Shown: positions 1-9,031, counted from the first letter of the stretch. The stretch is DNA of 64,000 nucleotides from Prochlorococcus sp. RS04 (GCF_001989455.1 NZ_CP018346.1:992001-1056000), one strand, 5' to 3'. The notes: a model not told the origin generated them from the sequence alone. Numbers and translations are program-made.

Positions 1-849
1 TGTCAACAGCCACATGGTCTGTGGCATCTTAAAAAATCTATGCAGTCTTTAAGTGAAGCATTAGAAAGTTCATTAATTAAAACTGGAGTTAATTTAATTT
101 TTGGACAAGAGGTTAATTCTATAACTTTTGACGACGTAAATATGTGTTGGCAACTATTTGCTAATTCGAAAAAAAAATCATTTATCTATCAAGCAAAAGA
201 TGTGATTTATACCGCACCTCCACAATCTTTGCTCAAGCATTTGAAAGATCCTTTAGAAAGAAAAAAAAATTATAAAAATCGACTTAATAATTTGCCTGAT
301 CCAAGTGGAGCTGTAGTTTTTTATTCAGCATTAAAAAAGGAACATATTAAAAAAACATTCTCCAATCATTATCAATTTGTTTCAAAAGAATTTTGTTCGT
401 TATTTGTATCAATTAGTGATGATGGTGATGGAAGAGCCCCAAAAGGTGAGGTTACTTTAATTGCCAGTATCTTTACCAAAACTAAAGATTGGTTTGATCT
501 AGATAAAGAAACTTACTTAAAGAAAAAAAATGGTTTCATGAAAAAAATATCCCTTGAATTGGAAAGTCAATTTGATATTGATCCTGAAAAATGGCTACAT
601 AGAGAATTAGCAACTCCATTGGGCTTTGAAAAATGGACAAAAAGACCTAATGGAATAGTAGGCGGGCTTGGTCAAAATCCAGATATTTTTGGTTTATTTG
701 GATTATCAAGTAGGACACCTTTTGAAGGTTTATGGTTATGTGGAGATTCGATTTATCCAGGAGAGGGGACTGCAGGTGTTAGTCAGTCTGCATTAATGGT
801 TTCAAGGCAAATTTTAGCTTCCAAAGGTATAGAAAATTTTAGTTTATAA
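1..849 (+). CDS. FAD-dependent oxidoreductase, carotenoid desaturase/isomerase-like (5' partial)
   Basis: The reading frame is open from the first base, so this is the C-terminal 282 residues of a longer flavoprotein; the ATG at 40 is internal. The tail GLWLCGDSIYPGEGTAG followed by a helix is the C-terminal FAD-contacting segment typical of the amine-oxidase/phytoene-desaturase superfamily (CrtI, CrtISO, CrtD, protoporphyrinogen oxidase). The N-terminal Rossmann GxGxxG lies outside the window, so the exact member cannot be decided. The known carotenoids of Prochlorococcus make a myxoxanthophyll-type CrtD role doubtful; this is inference. The 3' end overlaps convergent tyrA by 11 bp. Confidence 0.75.
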   Translation, partial: CQQPHGLWHLKKSMQSLSEALESSLIKTGVNLIFGQEVNSITFDDVNMCWQLFANSKKKSFIYQAKDVIYTAPPQSLLKHLKDPLERKKNYKNRLNNLPDPSGAVVFYSALKKEHIKKTFSNHYQFVSKEFCSLFVSISDDGDGRAPKGEVTLIASIFTKTKDWFDLDKETYLKKKNGFMKKISLELESQFDIDPEKWLHRELATPLGFEKWTKRPNGIVGGLGQNPDIFGLFGLSSRTPFEGLWLCGDSIYPGEGTAGVSQSALMVSRQILASKGIENFSL

Positions 850-1678
850 AATTTTGTCTGTTTTCTTTTGCTTCAGCAAGTTTTTTAGAAAGTAAATCCC
901 AATTTTTTTCTTTAATAAGAGATTCCAGTATATTCAGCTTATTTTTAAAATTATTTATGGAATTTAAAACATTGATCTGATTATTAATAGCTAAATCTAG
1001 GCCTAGTTGTTCATTGCCTCCGCCAACTCTCGAAGTGTCAGCAAATCCCGTAGCAGCTAATTTTTGTGAGAGATCTAATAAAGATTGATTATTTTTTGTT
1101 TGCGCAGTTTCTATGAGAGCAGAAGCTAAAAATATAGGCAAATGAGAAATTAGAGATACTGCTTCATCATGCTCTTTTGGCGAAGCTTGGCAAATTTCGC
1201 AATCCATTGATTTTATCAGCTCGGAAATAGTTCTGACTGAATTTAAATCACTATTTTGTGTTGGGGTAATAATCCATTTTGCATTTTTAAAAAGACCTTC
1301 AAAACCTGAATCCACTCCTTTTTTTTCTGTGCCTGCCATTGGATGAGATCCAATAAAAAGAGGATGTGAATTTTCCCATGTATTTACAATTGGTTCTTTT
1401 ACAGACCCTACATCAGTTAGTATTGATTCCTGAGGTATTGATGCTACTAATTGTTGCGACGGACTGATCAAATCTTTGATAGGCAATGCCAAAATTATTA
1501 GCTCACATTTTTTTAATAAGCTCAGATCACAGCTAACAAAATTTGCAAGTTTTTTATCCTTAGCTTTTTTTTCATTAAATTCATTATTTGCTATTCCATA
1601 AATTGTATGATTTAGACTTTGGAGTTTTAATCCTAAAGAACCACCAATTAATCCTAATCCTACTATTCCAATTTTCAT
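839..1678 (-). CDS. tyrA: Prephenate/arogenate dehydrogenase
   Basis: This enzyme oxidatively decarboxylates prephenate or arogenate on the way to tyrosine, using NAD(P). The 279-residue protein opens with a Rossmann dinucleotide-binding motif, GLGLIGGS, at residues 7-14. It carries the family signature GSHPMAGTEKKG near residue 110-120, where the conserved His is catalytic in characterised TyrA proteins. No ACT or chorismate-mutase domain is present, so it is the monofunctional short form. Cyanobacterial TyrA enzymes usually prefer arogenate and NADP; that is family knowledge, not visible here. The gene lies convergent to the flavoprotein gene and divergent from the helicase-like gene. pheA, the competing branch, is also in this window at 50.6 kb. 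Confidence 0.93.
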   Translation of the reverse strand: MKIGIVGLGLIGGSLGLKLQSLNHTIYGIANNEFNEKKAKDKKLANFVSCDLSLLKKCELIILALPIKDLISPSQQLVASIPQESILTDVGSVKEPIVNTWENSHPLFIGSHPMAGTEKKGVDSGFEGLFKNAKWIITPTQNSDLNSVRTISELIKSMDCEICQASPKEHDEAVSLISHLPIFLASALIETAQTKNNQSLLDLSQKLAATGFADTSRVGGGNEQLGLDLAINNQINVLNSINNFKNKLNILESLIKEKNWDLLSKKLAEAKENRQNFIN

Positions 1679-1773
1679 AAATTAATTAATTCAAGACCCT
1701 TTTTTATTGATACCAATTTTTTGTATATTAGGTTCATAAATTTTGCATGTTTTTGAAATTAAATTAATTATAA

Positions 1774-3222
1774 ATGCTTGAAATTTTAAGTCATCAATAT
1801 TTGAAAAATTTTTTGAGAGATCAAAGTATTAATTGGGAGCACATATATTCTTTTGGGAGGATAGTTTCCAAATGTATTGAAAATGATTCTACCTACCTAA
1901 TTAATTCAGAAATTTTCTCTAGCTATGATTGGTTACCTCCAATTTTGATTTCTTTATTTTTAAAAGAAGAGGATTCAACTTTTATTTTATCTAAAGAAAA
2001 AATCCAATATATAATCCAATTTCAGATTGATTTATTGAAAAATCTAGGTTTTAATTTTATTTTGAAAAATGATCAATTTATTTTTGCAAATCATCATGTT
2101 CACTTGATAACTATCCAAAATTTTCTTAATGATCCCAATTCTCGTAATCTTAGAAATCATCGAATAGTTTATTCAGGAATTGAGGATATAAAACAGGATT
2201 TAAAAAATCATTTTAGGATTTCATTACTTAAAAAGGATTGGACAAAAAATTTGAAAGAATTTGAATTAATCAATCAAAAATTTATAAAAATATATGATTC
2301 GTTGAAGAAAAAGTTCTTTTTGAGAAAGGTCTTAGGAAATAGTTATATCAGTTTAGATGAAAATGAAATTAGTTTCTTGTCAAACTTTTTTCATGAAAAT
2401 TCTTTTTATTCTGATAAATTTTTAAGCGTTAACAAAGCATTATCTCAAGGTTGGGCATGCTGGGTAAAGTTAAACGATACAAATTTAGATTGGAATTTGT
2501 ATTTACAGCCAATAGATGAACTTTTTCAAATTAAGGAATTTTTTTCAAATAATAAATTTGTTTTTTTATCAGCATTGAGAAAAGATAATTTTTTCCAAAT
2601 GTATTTTAAAAAGCATAGTTTAGATATTGATTTGGTTATTAATTTTAAGAGTAATTTTGAAGAGAAAAAGATTTCTTTATATATACCCACTAAACAGTTG
2701 CTTCCTAATAATCCTCTTTTTACCAATTCAATCTTGGACAAATGCAAAAAGTTAATACTTTTTAGAAAGGGTTTAACTTTAGTGTTGTCTGATGATATTG
2801 ATTTAAAAACTAATCTTGCTACAGAATTAGCTTCTACTTACGGGAAAAGAGTATTGCTAGAGACAATTCCCTCAGGTAGAAATGAAATCCTTTGCTCTAG
2901 TTTTGACTGGTGGATTATGAATTCTTATTTAATTCAAATTCCAGAACAAATTATCATTCCTTTACTTCCGATTCCGAATATGTCAGAACCCATTAATGCA
3001 ATTACCGTCTCTCATAAAAAGAAGCTTTCTCAAGATTGGTTTAGAGAGTTTTTTCTTCCTCAAGCTAGAATTAAACTTGAAAGATCTATTTCTCCTTTAA
3101 GAAGAAATTCAGGTAAGTTAATAATCCTAGATGGAAGAGCAAATAAAAGAAACTGGGGAAGATTACTTTTGCAAAACATTCAACCCTCAAAACAAATTCA
3201 CTATATGCTACCTTTTGATTAG
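1774..3222 (+). CDS. DinG/Rad3-type helicase-like protein, apparently without ATPase motifs
   Basis: This 482-residue protein resembles the cyanobacterial DinG-like (XPD/Rad3 family) helicases only in its C-terminal part. Residues about 425-460 (LPQARIKLERSISPLRR, then KLIILDGR) fit the helicase motif VI and following strand of DinG. The first half contains no recognisable Walker A (GxGKT/S), no DEAH-type Walker B and no iron-sulphur cysteine cluster. Asn- and Lys-rich low-complexity sequence is frequent. It is therefore probably a degenerate or repurposed helicase. It has no stop or frameshift and keeps its own start and length, so it looks translated. It is divergent from tyrA and lies 29 bp ahead of the DUF2839 gene. 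The family assignment is from motif recall and is moderate. Confidence 0.6.
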   Translation: MLEILSHQYLKNFLRDQSINWEHIYSFGRIVSKCIENDSTYLINSEIFSSYDWLPPILISLFLKEEDSTFILSKEKIQYIIQFQIDLLKNLGFNFILKNDQFIFANHHVHLITIQNFLNDPNSRNLRNHRIVYSGIEDIKQDLKNHFRISLLKKDWTKNLKEFELINQKFIKIYDSLKKKFFLRKVLGNSYISLDENEISFLSNFFHENSFYSDKFLSVNKALSQGWACWVKLNDTNLDWNLYLQPIDELFQIKEFFSNNKFVFLSALRKDNFFQMYFKKHSLDIDLVINFKSNFEEKKISLYIPTKQLLPNNPLFTNSILDKCKKLILFRKGLTLVLSDDIDLKTNLATELASTYGKRVLLETIPSGRNEILCSSFDWWIMNSYLIQIPEQIIIPLLPIPNMSEPINAITVSHKKKLSQDWFREFFLPQARIKLERSISPLRRNSGKLIILDGRANKRNWGRLLLQNIQPSKQIHYMLPFD

Positions 3223-3251
3223 GTTATGATTTTGTAAATAACTAAAGAAAT

Positions 3252-3497
3252 ATGGGAGAAGCAAAAAGACGCAAAACACTTGGTTTACCTCCAAAAAAAA
3301 ATAATACTAAAACTCAAATTGATGAGTCTCCAAGATTATTTGAATGGCTTCCCTTTACACTCAATCAAAGAGATAAACTAATTAAATTAAGTATTAAGGC
3401 CAGTTGGTTTGGAATCGGAGGGTTAGTAATCTTATGGATTGTAGTGAGATTTATAGGCCCTGCTGCTGGGTGGTGGACTTTAGCTGATTCTTTATAA
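3252..3497 (+). CDS. DUF2839 small membrane protein
   Basis: This 81-residue protein starts MGEAKRRKTLGLPP, the hallmark of the cyanobacterial DUF2839 family. It has one hydrophobic segment near residues 52-70 (WFGIGGLVILWIVVRFIG) and ends in an aromatic Trp-Trp motif. The basic N-terminus should face the cytoplasm. Its function is unknown. It follows the helicase-like gene by 29 bp and could be cotranscribed with it. Its stop is 2 bp from the convergent recA stop, so transcription from both sides meets here without a visible terminator. Confidence 0.85.
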   Translation: MGEAKRRKTLGLPPKKNNTKTQIDESPRLFEWLPFTLNQRDKLIKLSIKASWFGIGGLVILWIVVRFIGPAAGWWTLADSL

Positions 3498-3499
3498 AT

Positions 3500-4597
3500 C
3501 TAAGCTACTGTTTTTATATCATTAACAGCGATTGTATTAGCAGGACTGCTATTTAATGCTTTCATTGAATTAGAACTGACTTCAGTTCCTTCTGTTAATT
3601 TCTCTTTAACTATAGATTCTACTTTATTCCTGATTTCTAAGTTTTGATCAAGCCAAATAATTGTATTATCTCTTCCTTGCCCAATATTTTCTCCTTCATA
3701 ACTATACCAAGCACCTCTCCTTATGATGATATTAGTCTCTTCTGCTAAATCTAATAAGCATCCTGTTGTACTAATACCTTTCCCAAAGAGAATATCAAAT
3801 TCTGCAATTCTAAATGGTGGTGCAACTTTGTTTTTTGCTACTTTCACTTTTGCTCTTATGCCATATTCTTCAGTACCTCTTTTAAGAGTTTGAATTCTTC
3901 TGATATCAAGTCTTACTGAGGCGTAAAATTTTAATGCATTCCCTCCTGTGGTTGTTTCTGGATTGCCGTATGTAACGCCAATTTTTAGGCGTAATTGATT
4001 CAGGAATATTACCGTACATCCCGATTTGCCAATATTTCCTGTTATTTTCCTCATTGCTTGGCTCATTAGCCTTGCTTGGCTTCCAATTACGTGATCTCCC
4101 ATCTCTCCTTCTATCTCGGCTCTTGGGGTTAGTGCTGCGACCGAGTCAACAACAACAAGATCTACCGCACTCGATCTTATAAGTTGGTCAACTATTTCTA
4201 GAGCCATTTCACCAGTATCTGGCTGTGAAACTAACAAATTTTCAACATCAACACCTAAAGAGGCCGCATAAACTGGATCGAGTGCATGCTCAGCATCTAC
4301 AAATGCAGCTACTCCTCCATTTTTTTGGACTTCCGCTATCGCGTGAAGCGTTAATGTAGTTTTTCCTGAACTTTCTGGTCCGTAAACTTCTACTACTCTT
4401 CCTTTTGGATAGCCTCCTCCTAATGCTAAATCTAATGTGAGCGCTCCAGTAGATATTGTTTCTACTTTCATTCTTGAGGCGTCACCAAGTCTCATTATTG
4501 AACCTCGTCCAAAATTTCTTTCTATTTGACCTAAGACAAGACTTAATGCCTTGTCTTTTTCTTTTGATTCAGTTTTTTTCTTTTCTTCAAGGCTCAT
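3500..4597 (-). CDS. recA: Recombinase A
   Basis: RecA forms ATP-dependent filaments on single-stranded DNA for homologous recombination and triggers LexA self-cleavage in the SOS response. The 365-residue product has Walker A GPESSGKT at residues 73-80, the MAW region DAEHALDP, Walker [11 protein letters not shown], and the L2 loop [18 protein letters not shown]. All are intact and no intein is present. The C-terminal tail (about 25 residues) is Ser/Asn-rich rather than strongly acidic. The gene has its own upstream region with a LexA-type palindrome at 4682-4695. It converges on the DUF2839 gene. Confidence 0.98.
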   Translation of the reverse strand: MSLEEKKKTESKEKDKALSLVLGQIERNFGRGSIMRLGDASRMKVETISTGALTLDLALGGGYPKGRVVEVYGPESSGKTTLTLHAIAEVQKNGGVAAFVDAEHALDPVYAASLGVDVENLLVSQPDTGEMALEIVDQLIRSSAVDLVVVDSVAALTPRAEIEGEMGDHVIGSQARLMSQAMRKITGNIGKSGCTVIFLNQLRLKIGVTYGNPETTTGGNALKFYASVRLDIRRIQTLKRGTEEYGIRAKVKVAKNKVAPPFRIAEFDILFGKGISTTGCLLDLAEETNIIIRRGAWYSYEGENIGQGRDNTIIWLDQNLEIRNKVESIVKEKLTEGTEVSSNSMKALNSSPANTIAVNDIKTVA

Positions 4598-4681
4598 TGT
4601 TTGATTTATTGGTTAAAGTTCTTGTAATTATTCTAAATTTGGAAATTTTTATTTAAACCAAACTTCATAAATACAAACTAT

Positions 4682-4695
4682 AGTACATCTGTACT
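4682..4695. promoter_or_regulatory. Putative LexA-binding SOS box of recA
   Basis: The 14-bp sequence AGTACATCTGTACT is a palindrome (AGTAC-N4-GTACT). It fits the cyanobacterial LexA consensus RGTACNNNDGTWCB recalled from comparative work. It lies 85-98 bp upstream of the recA start on the minus strand. A possible -10 hexamer (TACTAT or TATAGT read on the minus strand) overlaps its recA-proximal edge, a position suited to repression. LexA itself is not in this window. Confidence 0.7.
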
Positions 4696-4709
4696 CTAGC
4701 TGATTATCT

Positions 4710-5489
4710 TTAAATTGCAACTAATTCTCCAAGGTTTCCTAATTTTAATAATTTGATTTCATTACTTAACTTATTTTTATCTGATTCTTTCAAATATCCC
4801 CAATCAGCTAGGAAGCATGGAATGTGAGAAGTTTCTGAATTTTGTTTAATATCGATTAGAGTTTTTTTTCTATCTTCTATAAATCCTAAAATTTCATAAG
4901 TTTGTGTAAGTTTTTCAGCTATTTTGATTTTTGTTCCTGATTCATAACCAAAAATAAATTCTGGAAAAATATTTAATTGTTTAAGAATTTTTTCTGCAAA
5001 TATTTTACCTTTAGTAGTTATAACTCCAGTTTTTATTCCTCTTTTGCTTAATTCTTTCATAAAATTTATAATTTCAAAAAAAGGTTTATGTAAATTTACC
5101 CACGATTTAAAATCTTTATCAATTTGGTACTTGCGAGACTTATCTAACATTTTTTGTATATCTTCTGCTATCCAGGAATTTTCATTTAATATCCTCTGGC
5201 AATTTTGATGATAATTATTAATGAAATCATCTTTATTATCACTTTTTAATGGATTTTCTGTTTTTATAATTTCGTGAACAATTAGAATCATTTCCCAACC
5301 ATATTTAACCCAAGGCCTAATTTCTTTGAAAGAATTTGGTACTCCTTGATAAAGTTTTTGATCAATAGTGATGTTGGGTGAATTTAAATATCTTTCACAG
5401 GCCAGCAAGGAGCTATGCCAATATTCTTCCATTCCATCAACTATTACTCCATCAAAATCAAATAGAAAAATTTTTTGAGAAGACACCAA
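4710..5489 (-). CDS. HAD-superfamily hydrolase
   Basis: This 259-residue protein has HAD motif I, FDFDGVIVDG, with the nucleophile and acid/base aspartates at residues 11 and 13. Motif II is GVITTKG, followed by a conserved Lys, and motif III is GFIEDRKKTLIDIK. A helical cap of about 100 residues sits between motif I and motif II, as in the phosphoglycolate-phosphatase-like class. The substrate is not predictable; a small phosphate ester is likely. It lies between the recA upstream region and tRNA-Gln, all on the minus strand. Confidence 0.8.
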   Translation of the reverse strand: MVSSQKIFLFDFDGVIVDGMEEYWHSSLLACERYLNSPNITIDQKLYQGVPNSFKEIRPWVKYGWEMILIVHEIIKTENPLKSDNKDDFINNYHQNCQRILNENSWIAEDIQKMLDKSRKYQIDKDFKSWVNLHKPFFEIINFMKELSKRGIKTGVITTKGKIFAEKILKQLNIFPEFIFGYESGTKIKIAEKLTQTYEILGFIEDRKKTLIDIKQNSETSHIPCFLADWGYLKESDKNKLSNEIKLLKLGNLGELVAI

Positions 5490-5503
5490 TTGAATATTAG
5501 AAC

Positions 5504-5574
5504 TGGGCCGCTAGGATTCGAACCTAGGAATGTCGAGACCAAAACCCGATGCCTTACCACTTGGCGACGGCCCA
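5504..5574 (-). tRNA. tRNA-Gln (anticodon TTG)
   Basis: Read on the minus strand, the 71-nt sequence folds as a cloverleaf. The acceptor stem TGGGCCG pairs with CGGCCCA. The anticodon stem TCGGG pairs with CTCGA, with one G-T pair, around loop TTTTGGT, giving anticodon TTG. The T-loop TTCGAAT sits in a CCTAG/CTAGG stem. The 3' CCA is not encoded. It lies 14 bp upstream of the HAD hydrolase start. Confidence 0.96.
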
Positions 5575-5668
5575 TTAAGTTTCCATTTTAATACATGAAA
5601 AGATTTTTTTCTATCCAAAAAATACAAATTTTTTATAAACATGGCGCTAGTTTTGAAAAATAAAAATA

Positions 5669-6676
5669 TTATTTGAATGAGCTCGATTTCCATGGCTCTA
5701 GAAATTTCTGAGCTTTTTTGATCGCCAAACCCATTATTTCAGGATAGTCATAGAGTTTTTTGTTATTTTTGTGAGCAAATTCAATAAGGGGCTGCATAAT
5801 TTTTCTTGCAGCACTTCCAAATGCTATTCCATCTGGGAGATTATTTGAATTCAACAATTCATGAGTTTTTTCATTTGTTCCTCCTGCTAATTGAATTAAT
5901 CCTGGTGGAAGATCTGAACCGATTTTTTCAAACAATTTAACAGCATCTCTACTTGTTGTAAGAGCAAGATCTCCAGACATTGGCCTTCCATCTAGTTGCC
6001 AAATAAGGGGAATATCTAGCTCATTCAGAATTTCATATCTTTCCCAAAGAGCTTTCAAAAGATCTTCGGGCTCTTGGGTCCTTTTAAAAGATTGATTTAA
6101 TCCACAACTAATAGATATCTTGTCTAATTTCATTCCAGAACTTTTAAGGATACTTACAACTTTTGTGAAAGAATCTAGGCGATTGATTTCTGTGTGAATT
6201 TCTACTGCATTAGGCCTTATTTTTTGAAGTGTTGATGCTAAATTATTTTTTGACAAATTATATTCATATTCACTAATTAGATTTAGAGGACAACTATTTA
6301 AACATCTTCCACATCCATAACATTTACTCTCTTTAATTCCAAAATTATCAATTGCAAAGGTGGGGCATACTTTTTCACATGGTCTTGGACAACTAGGGGG
6401 ACATTTTAAAGGATCAAATTTTGCTTTTCGAAAGTGGATATCATTACCATCACTAATACTTATCATTAATCCAGGGGAGTTTTTAAAGACTTTTTTTGCC
6501 CAATCGATTCCTTTTTTTGCTGCATAAACTATAGATTCTTCTGCTGCAACATCTATGTAGTCAACACCAGCAGCAGTATAAATTGCACATAAATCTTCTA
6601 TGGCAACAATATCTTCATTACTGGCACCACATATTAACTTAATCCATTTATCTTTTTTATTCTTGGTTTTAATCAA
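5669..6676 (-). CDS. ldpA: Light-dependent period protein LdpA, two [4Fe-4S] cluster motifs
   Basis: LdpA was described in Synechococcus elongatus as an iron-sulphur protein that senses cellular redox state and feeds the circadian clock. The 335-residue product has two ferredoxin-like cysteine sets: Cys92, 96, 100, 104 and Cys119, 122, 125, 129. The N- and C-terminal portions match the LdpA family, for example WQLDGRPMSGDL around residues 220-235. The stop codon lies shortly after the tRNA-Gln region. ndhN is 5 bp upstream on the same strand, so the two are probably cotranscribed. That is notable because plastoquinone redox state, shaped by NDH-1, is a proposed LdpA input. Confidence 0.88.
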   Translation of the reverse strand: MIKTKNKKDKWIKLICGASNEDIVAIEDLCAIYTAAGVDYIDVAAEESIVYAAKKGIDWAKKVFKNSPGLMISISDGNDIHFRKAKFDPLKCPPSCPRPCEKVCPTFAIDNFGIKESKCYGCGRCLNSCPLNLISEYEYNLSKNNLASTLQKIRPNAVEIHTEINRLDSFTKVVSILKSSGMKLDKISISCGLNQSFKRTQEPEDLLKALWERYEILNELDIPLIWQLDGRPMSGDLALTTSRDAVKLFEKIGSDLPPGLIQLAGGTNEKTHELLNSNNLPDGIAFGSAARKIMQPLIEFAHKNNKKLYDYPEIMGLAIKKAQKFLEPWKSSSFK

Positions 6677-6681
6677 ACAAT

Positions 6682-7158
6682 TTAACTTTTAAATTCATCC
6701 AAAATATAATTACTTAATGATTTCCATTCAAGTTTTCTTGAACCCCCCATTTCAACAACTATTGTTAGTTTATTATCGTTAGTGCAAATCTCTATTAAGC
6801 TTTCTAATTCAGATTGAGATAATACTTGACCTTCTAATAACCAAAGTAATTTATTTTTATCATTTTCATTAAATAACTCAGAAGCTTGTGGGATAACTTG
6901 TTGAACTTCCCCAAGCGCTCCGTTTCTTCCAATACTTTGATGACCAAGGTGAGGTGGTCTAACGCCATGCAATTTAAGCAAAAAAACTTCTGGGTCTCCA
7001 AGCCCTCTTGCTGAAGTTATAAAAGTTTTAAAGCCTTTGGCCCTCATTCTCCTCAAAAGACGAGTTTCATAACCACCTTCAAGAGGAGCAAATATTGCGA
7101 GACATTTGTTAGTTTTTAAATCGTTATGAAACTTTTTCCCTGAGAGAAGTAATGGCAT
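6682..7158 (-). CDS. ndhN: NAD(P)H-quinone oxidoreductase subunit N
   Basis: NdhN is a cyanobacterial and plastid-specific peripheral subunit of NDH-1, the thylakoid complex for cyclic electron flow and respiration. The 158-residue length is normal for the family. Conserved stretches include [20 protein letters not shown] near residues 24-43 and the run around [19 protein letters not shown] near residues 63-81. No transmembrane segment is present, in line with a hydrophilic stromal-arm subunit. It is the first gene of a likely ndhN-ldpA unit and is divergent from the ribosomal super-operon. Confidence 0.95.
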   Translation of the reverse strand: MPLLLSGKKFHNDLKTNKCLAIFAPLEGGYETRLLRRMRAKGFKTFITSARGLGDPEVFLLKLHGVRPPHLGHQSIGRNGALGEVQQVIPQASELFNENDKNKLLWLLEGQVLSQSELESLIEICTNDNKLTIVVEMGGSRKLEWKSLSNYILDEFKS

Positions 7159-7200
7159 AAAAATTTCCTTTATTTCTATTTTATTTTATTTTATGGTACT

Positions 7201-7437
7201 TGATGATGTACAATTGTGATTCAGTGAATTTTTAAGCTCGCAAGCTAGCCAAGCCTCTGAAAATTTCACATTTTTTAGCGTTTCGTTAAAAAACTCAGGT
7301 GGGTTTATCCCGAGAGAAACTATCTATTATTTCAGATAAGTCTCAACCTTACTAATTGTTTTTTTATTAACTTCACCTTAATAACTGAAGGGTTTAGATA
7401 ATTGAAAAATTATTACGAGCTAGCCTAATTTAGTCTT
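7201..7437 (+). promoter_or_regulatory. Promoter and structured leader of the rplC ribosomal operon
   Basis: A -10-like TACAAT lies at 7209-7214 inside TGATGATGTACAAT; the same 14-mer with one change precedes rpmJ. No good -35 is seen. The roughly 220-nt leader holds two inverted repeats. One is 7271-7280 with 7284-7293, a 10-bp stem with one G-T pair and a 3-nt loop. The other is an imperfect hairpin at about 7314-7344 with core TATCT/AGATA. Translation feedback by a ribosomal protein, as L4 does in enterobacteria, is possible but not shown here. Confidence 0.45.
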
Positions 7438-8091
7438 ATGTCTATCGGAATTTTAGGAAAGAAATTGGGCATGTCCCAACTTTTCGATGATAAAGGTAAT
7501 TCGGTACCAGTTACTCTTATAGAGGCAGGTCCGTGCCGCGTCACTCAATTGAAAACAACTGCTTTGGATGGTTATACCGCCGTTCAGATAGGTTATGGCT
7601 TGTCCAAAGAGAAGCATTTAAGCAAACCTGAAAAAGGACACTTATTGAAATCAGGTGAAGAACTTTTAAAGCATTTGAAAGAATATAGGGTTGAAGAAAC
7701 TTCATCTTATGAAATCGGAAAACAAATAACTGTAAAAAACTTTGAGGTTGGTCAAAAAGTTGATATCAGTGGCAAATCTATGGGTAGAGGTTTTGCAGGT
7801 TACCAGAAAAGACATGGTTTTAGCAGAGGTCCTATGAGTCATGGTTCAAAAAATCATAGAGCACCAGGATCTACAGGAGCAGGAACAACTCCGGGTAGAA
7901 TTTATCCAGGGAAAAGAATGGCAGGAAGATATGGAGGAAAACAGATAACTACCAAAGGATTGTTAGTTCTAAAAATTGATGATCAAAAGAATTTACTTGT
8001 AGTAAAGGGTTCTGTTCCAGGTAAGCCCGGCTCAATTGTCAACATTAAGCCAAATAATGTTGTAGGCAAAAAAGGAGGTGAAAAATCATGA
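7438..8091 (+). CDS. rplC: 50S ribosomal protein L3
   Basis: L3 is a primary 23S rRNA-binding protein located near the peptidyl-transferase centre. The 217-residue product begins [16 protein letters not shown] and contains the long-loop signature [20 protein letters not shown] around residues 116-135, including the Gln that is methylated by PrmB in some bacteria. It is the first gene of the cluster because rpsJ, which normally precedes it, lies behind tuf at 48.7 kb. Its stop overlaps the rplD start by 4 bp, a translational-coupling arrangement. Confidence 0.98.
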   Translation: MSIGILGKKLGMSQLFDDKGNSVPVTLIEAGPCRVTQLKTTALDGYTAVQIGYGLSKEKHLSKPEKGHLLKSGEELLKHLKEYRVEETSSYEIGKQITVKNFEVGQKVDISGKSMGRGFAGYQKRHGFSRGPMSHGSKNHRAPGSTGAGTTPGRIYPGKRMAGRYGGKQITTKGLLVLKIDDQKNLLVVKGSVPGKPGSIVNIKPNNVVGKKGGEKS

Positions 8092-8720
8092 CAACACTTG
8101 AAACTTTAAAGTGGGATGGTAAAAAATCAGGCAAAGTTACTCTTGATTTAGCAGTTGCTAAAGAAACTTCTTCCGCAGACTTAATCCATAGAGCAGTCCT
8201 TAGACAGCTAGCAAATAAAAGACAAGGGACAGCATCAACTTTGACAAGATCAGAAGTGCGCGGGGGCGGCAGAAAGCCATACAAACAGAAAGGTACAGGA
8301 AGAGCTCGTCAAGGATCAATAAGGACACCCTTAAGACCAGGTGGCGGAATTATTTTTGGACCGAAGCCACGTTCTTACAATCTTGATATGAATCGTAAGG
8401 AACGTAGATTAGCTCTTAGAACAGCTCTTATGTCCAGAGTATCTGATATGAAGGCTGTTGAAGATTTTGGATCTACTTTAAAGCAGCCTAAAACAAGTGA
8501 TATCATCAATGGCCTTACTCGATTAGGTATACAAAAAACTGAAAAAGTTTTGGTTATTCTTGATAGCCCTTCCGATATTATAAAAAAATCTATTAATAAT
8601 ATTGAGAAAGTAAAATTAATCGCCGCCGATCAATTAAATGTATTTGATATTCTCAATGCCAATAAATTGGTAATAGGTCAAACAGCGATAGATAAAATTC
8701 AGGAGGTTTATGCATCATGA
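8088..8720 (+). CDS. rplD: 50S ribosomal protein L4
   Basis: L4 binds 23S rRNA domain I and extends a loop into the exit tunnel. In several bacteria it also represses its own operon. The 210-residue product has the tunnel-loop signature [21 protein letters not shown] around residues 53-73, then GPKPRSY. The ATG is preceded by AGGAGGT inside the 3' end of rplC, supporting this start. It overlaps rplC and rplW by 4 bp each. Confidence 0.98.
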   Translation: MTTLETLKWDGKKSGKVTLDLAVAKETSSADLIHRAVLRQLANKRQGTASTLTRSEVRGGGRKPYKQKGTGRARQGSIRTPLRPGGGIIFGPKPRSYNLDMNRKERRLALRTALMSRVSDMKAVEDFGSTLKQPKTSDIINGLTRLGIQKTEKVLVILDSPSDIIKKSINNIEKVKLIAADQLNVFDILNANKLVIGQTAIDKIQEVYAS

Positions 8721-9019
8721 GCAAATTATTCGATTCTCGTTTAGCCGATGTAATACGAAAGCCAGTTATTACTGAAAAAGCTACAAATGCACTAGATCTT
8801 AACCAATATACTTTCGAAGTAGATCATAGAGCGGCTAAACCACAAATAAAGGCAGCTATTGAAGCCTTGTTCAGTGTTAAAGTCATAGGTGTTAATACTA
8901 TGAATCCTCCCAGGAGAACAAGAAGAGTCGGGAAATTTTCCGGTAAACGTTCTCAGGTCAAGAAGGCAATTGTACGTCTTGCTGAAGGAGACAAAATCCA
9001 ACTATTTCCAGAATCTTAA
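8717..9019 (+). CDS. rplW: 50S ribosomal protein L23
   Basis: L23 sits at the tunnel exit and is the docking site for trigger factor and SRP. The 100-residue protein carries the family motif [12 protein letters not shown] near the N-terminus and the basic loop [16 protein letters not shown] at residues 63-78. Its ATG overlaps the rplD stop. An AGGAG at 9019-9023 serves rplB, 12 bp downstream. Confidence 0.98.
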   Translation: MSKLFDSRLADVIRKPVITEKATNALDLNQYTFEVDHRAAKPQIKAAIEALFSVKVIGVNTMNPPRRTRRVGKFSGKRSQVKKAIVRLAEGDKIQLFPES

Positions 9020-9031
9020 GGAGTTTTAATC

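Noticed and set aside
40-849. ATG at 40 as the start of the first flavoprotein gene
   Set aside because: The frame is open back to base 1 without a stop, and the product lacks the N-terminal FAD-binding motif, so it is a partial gene.
7197-7212. GTAC-N8-GTAC before rplC as a second LexA box
   Set aside because: The spacing is 8 instead of 4 and the flanks do not fit; it is probably chance within the promoter region.
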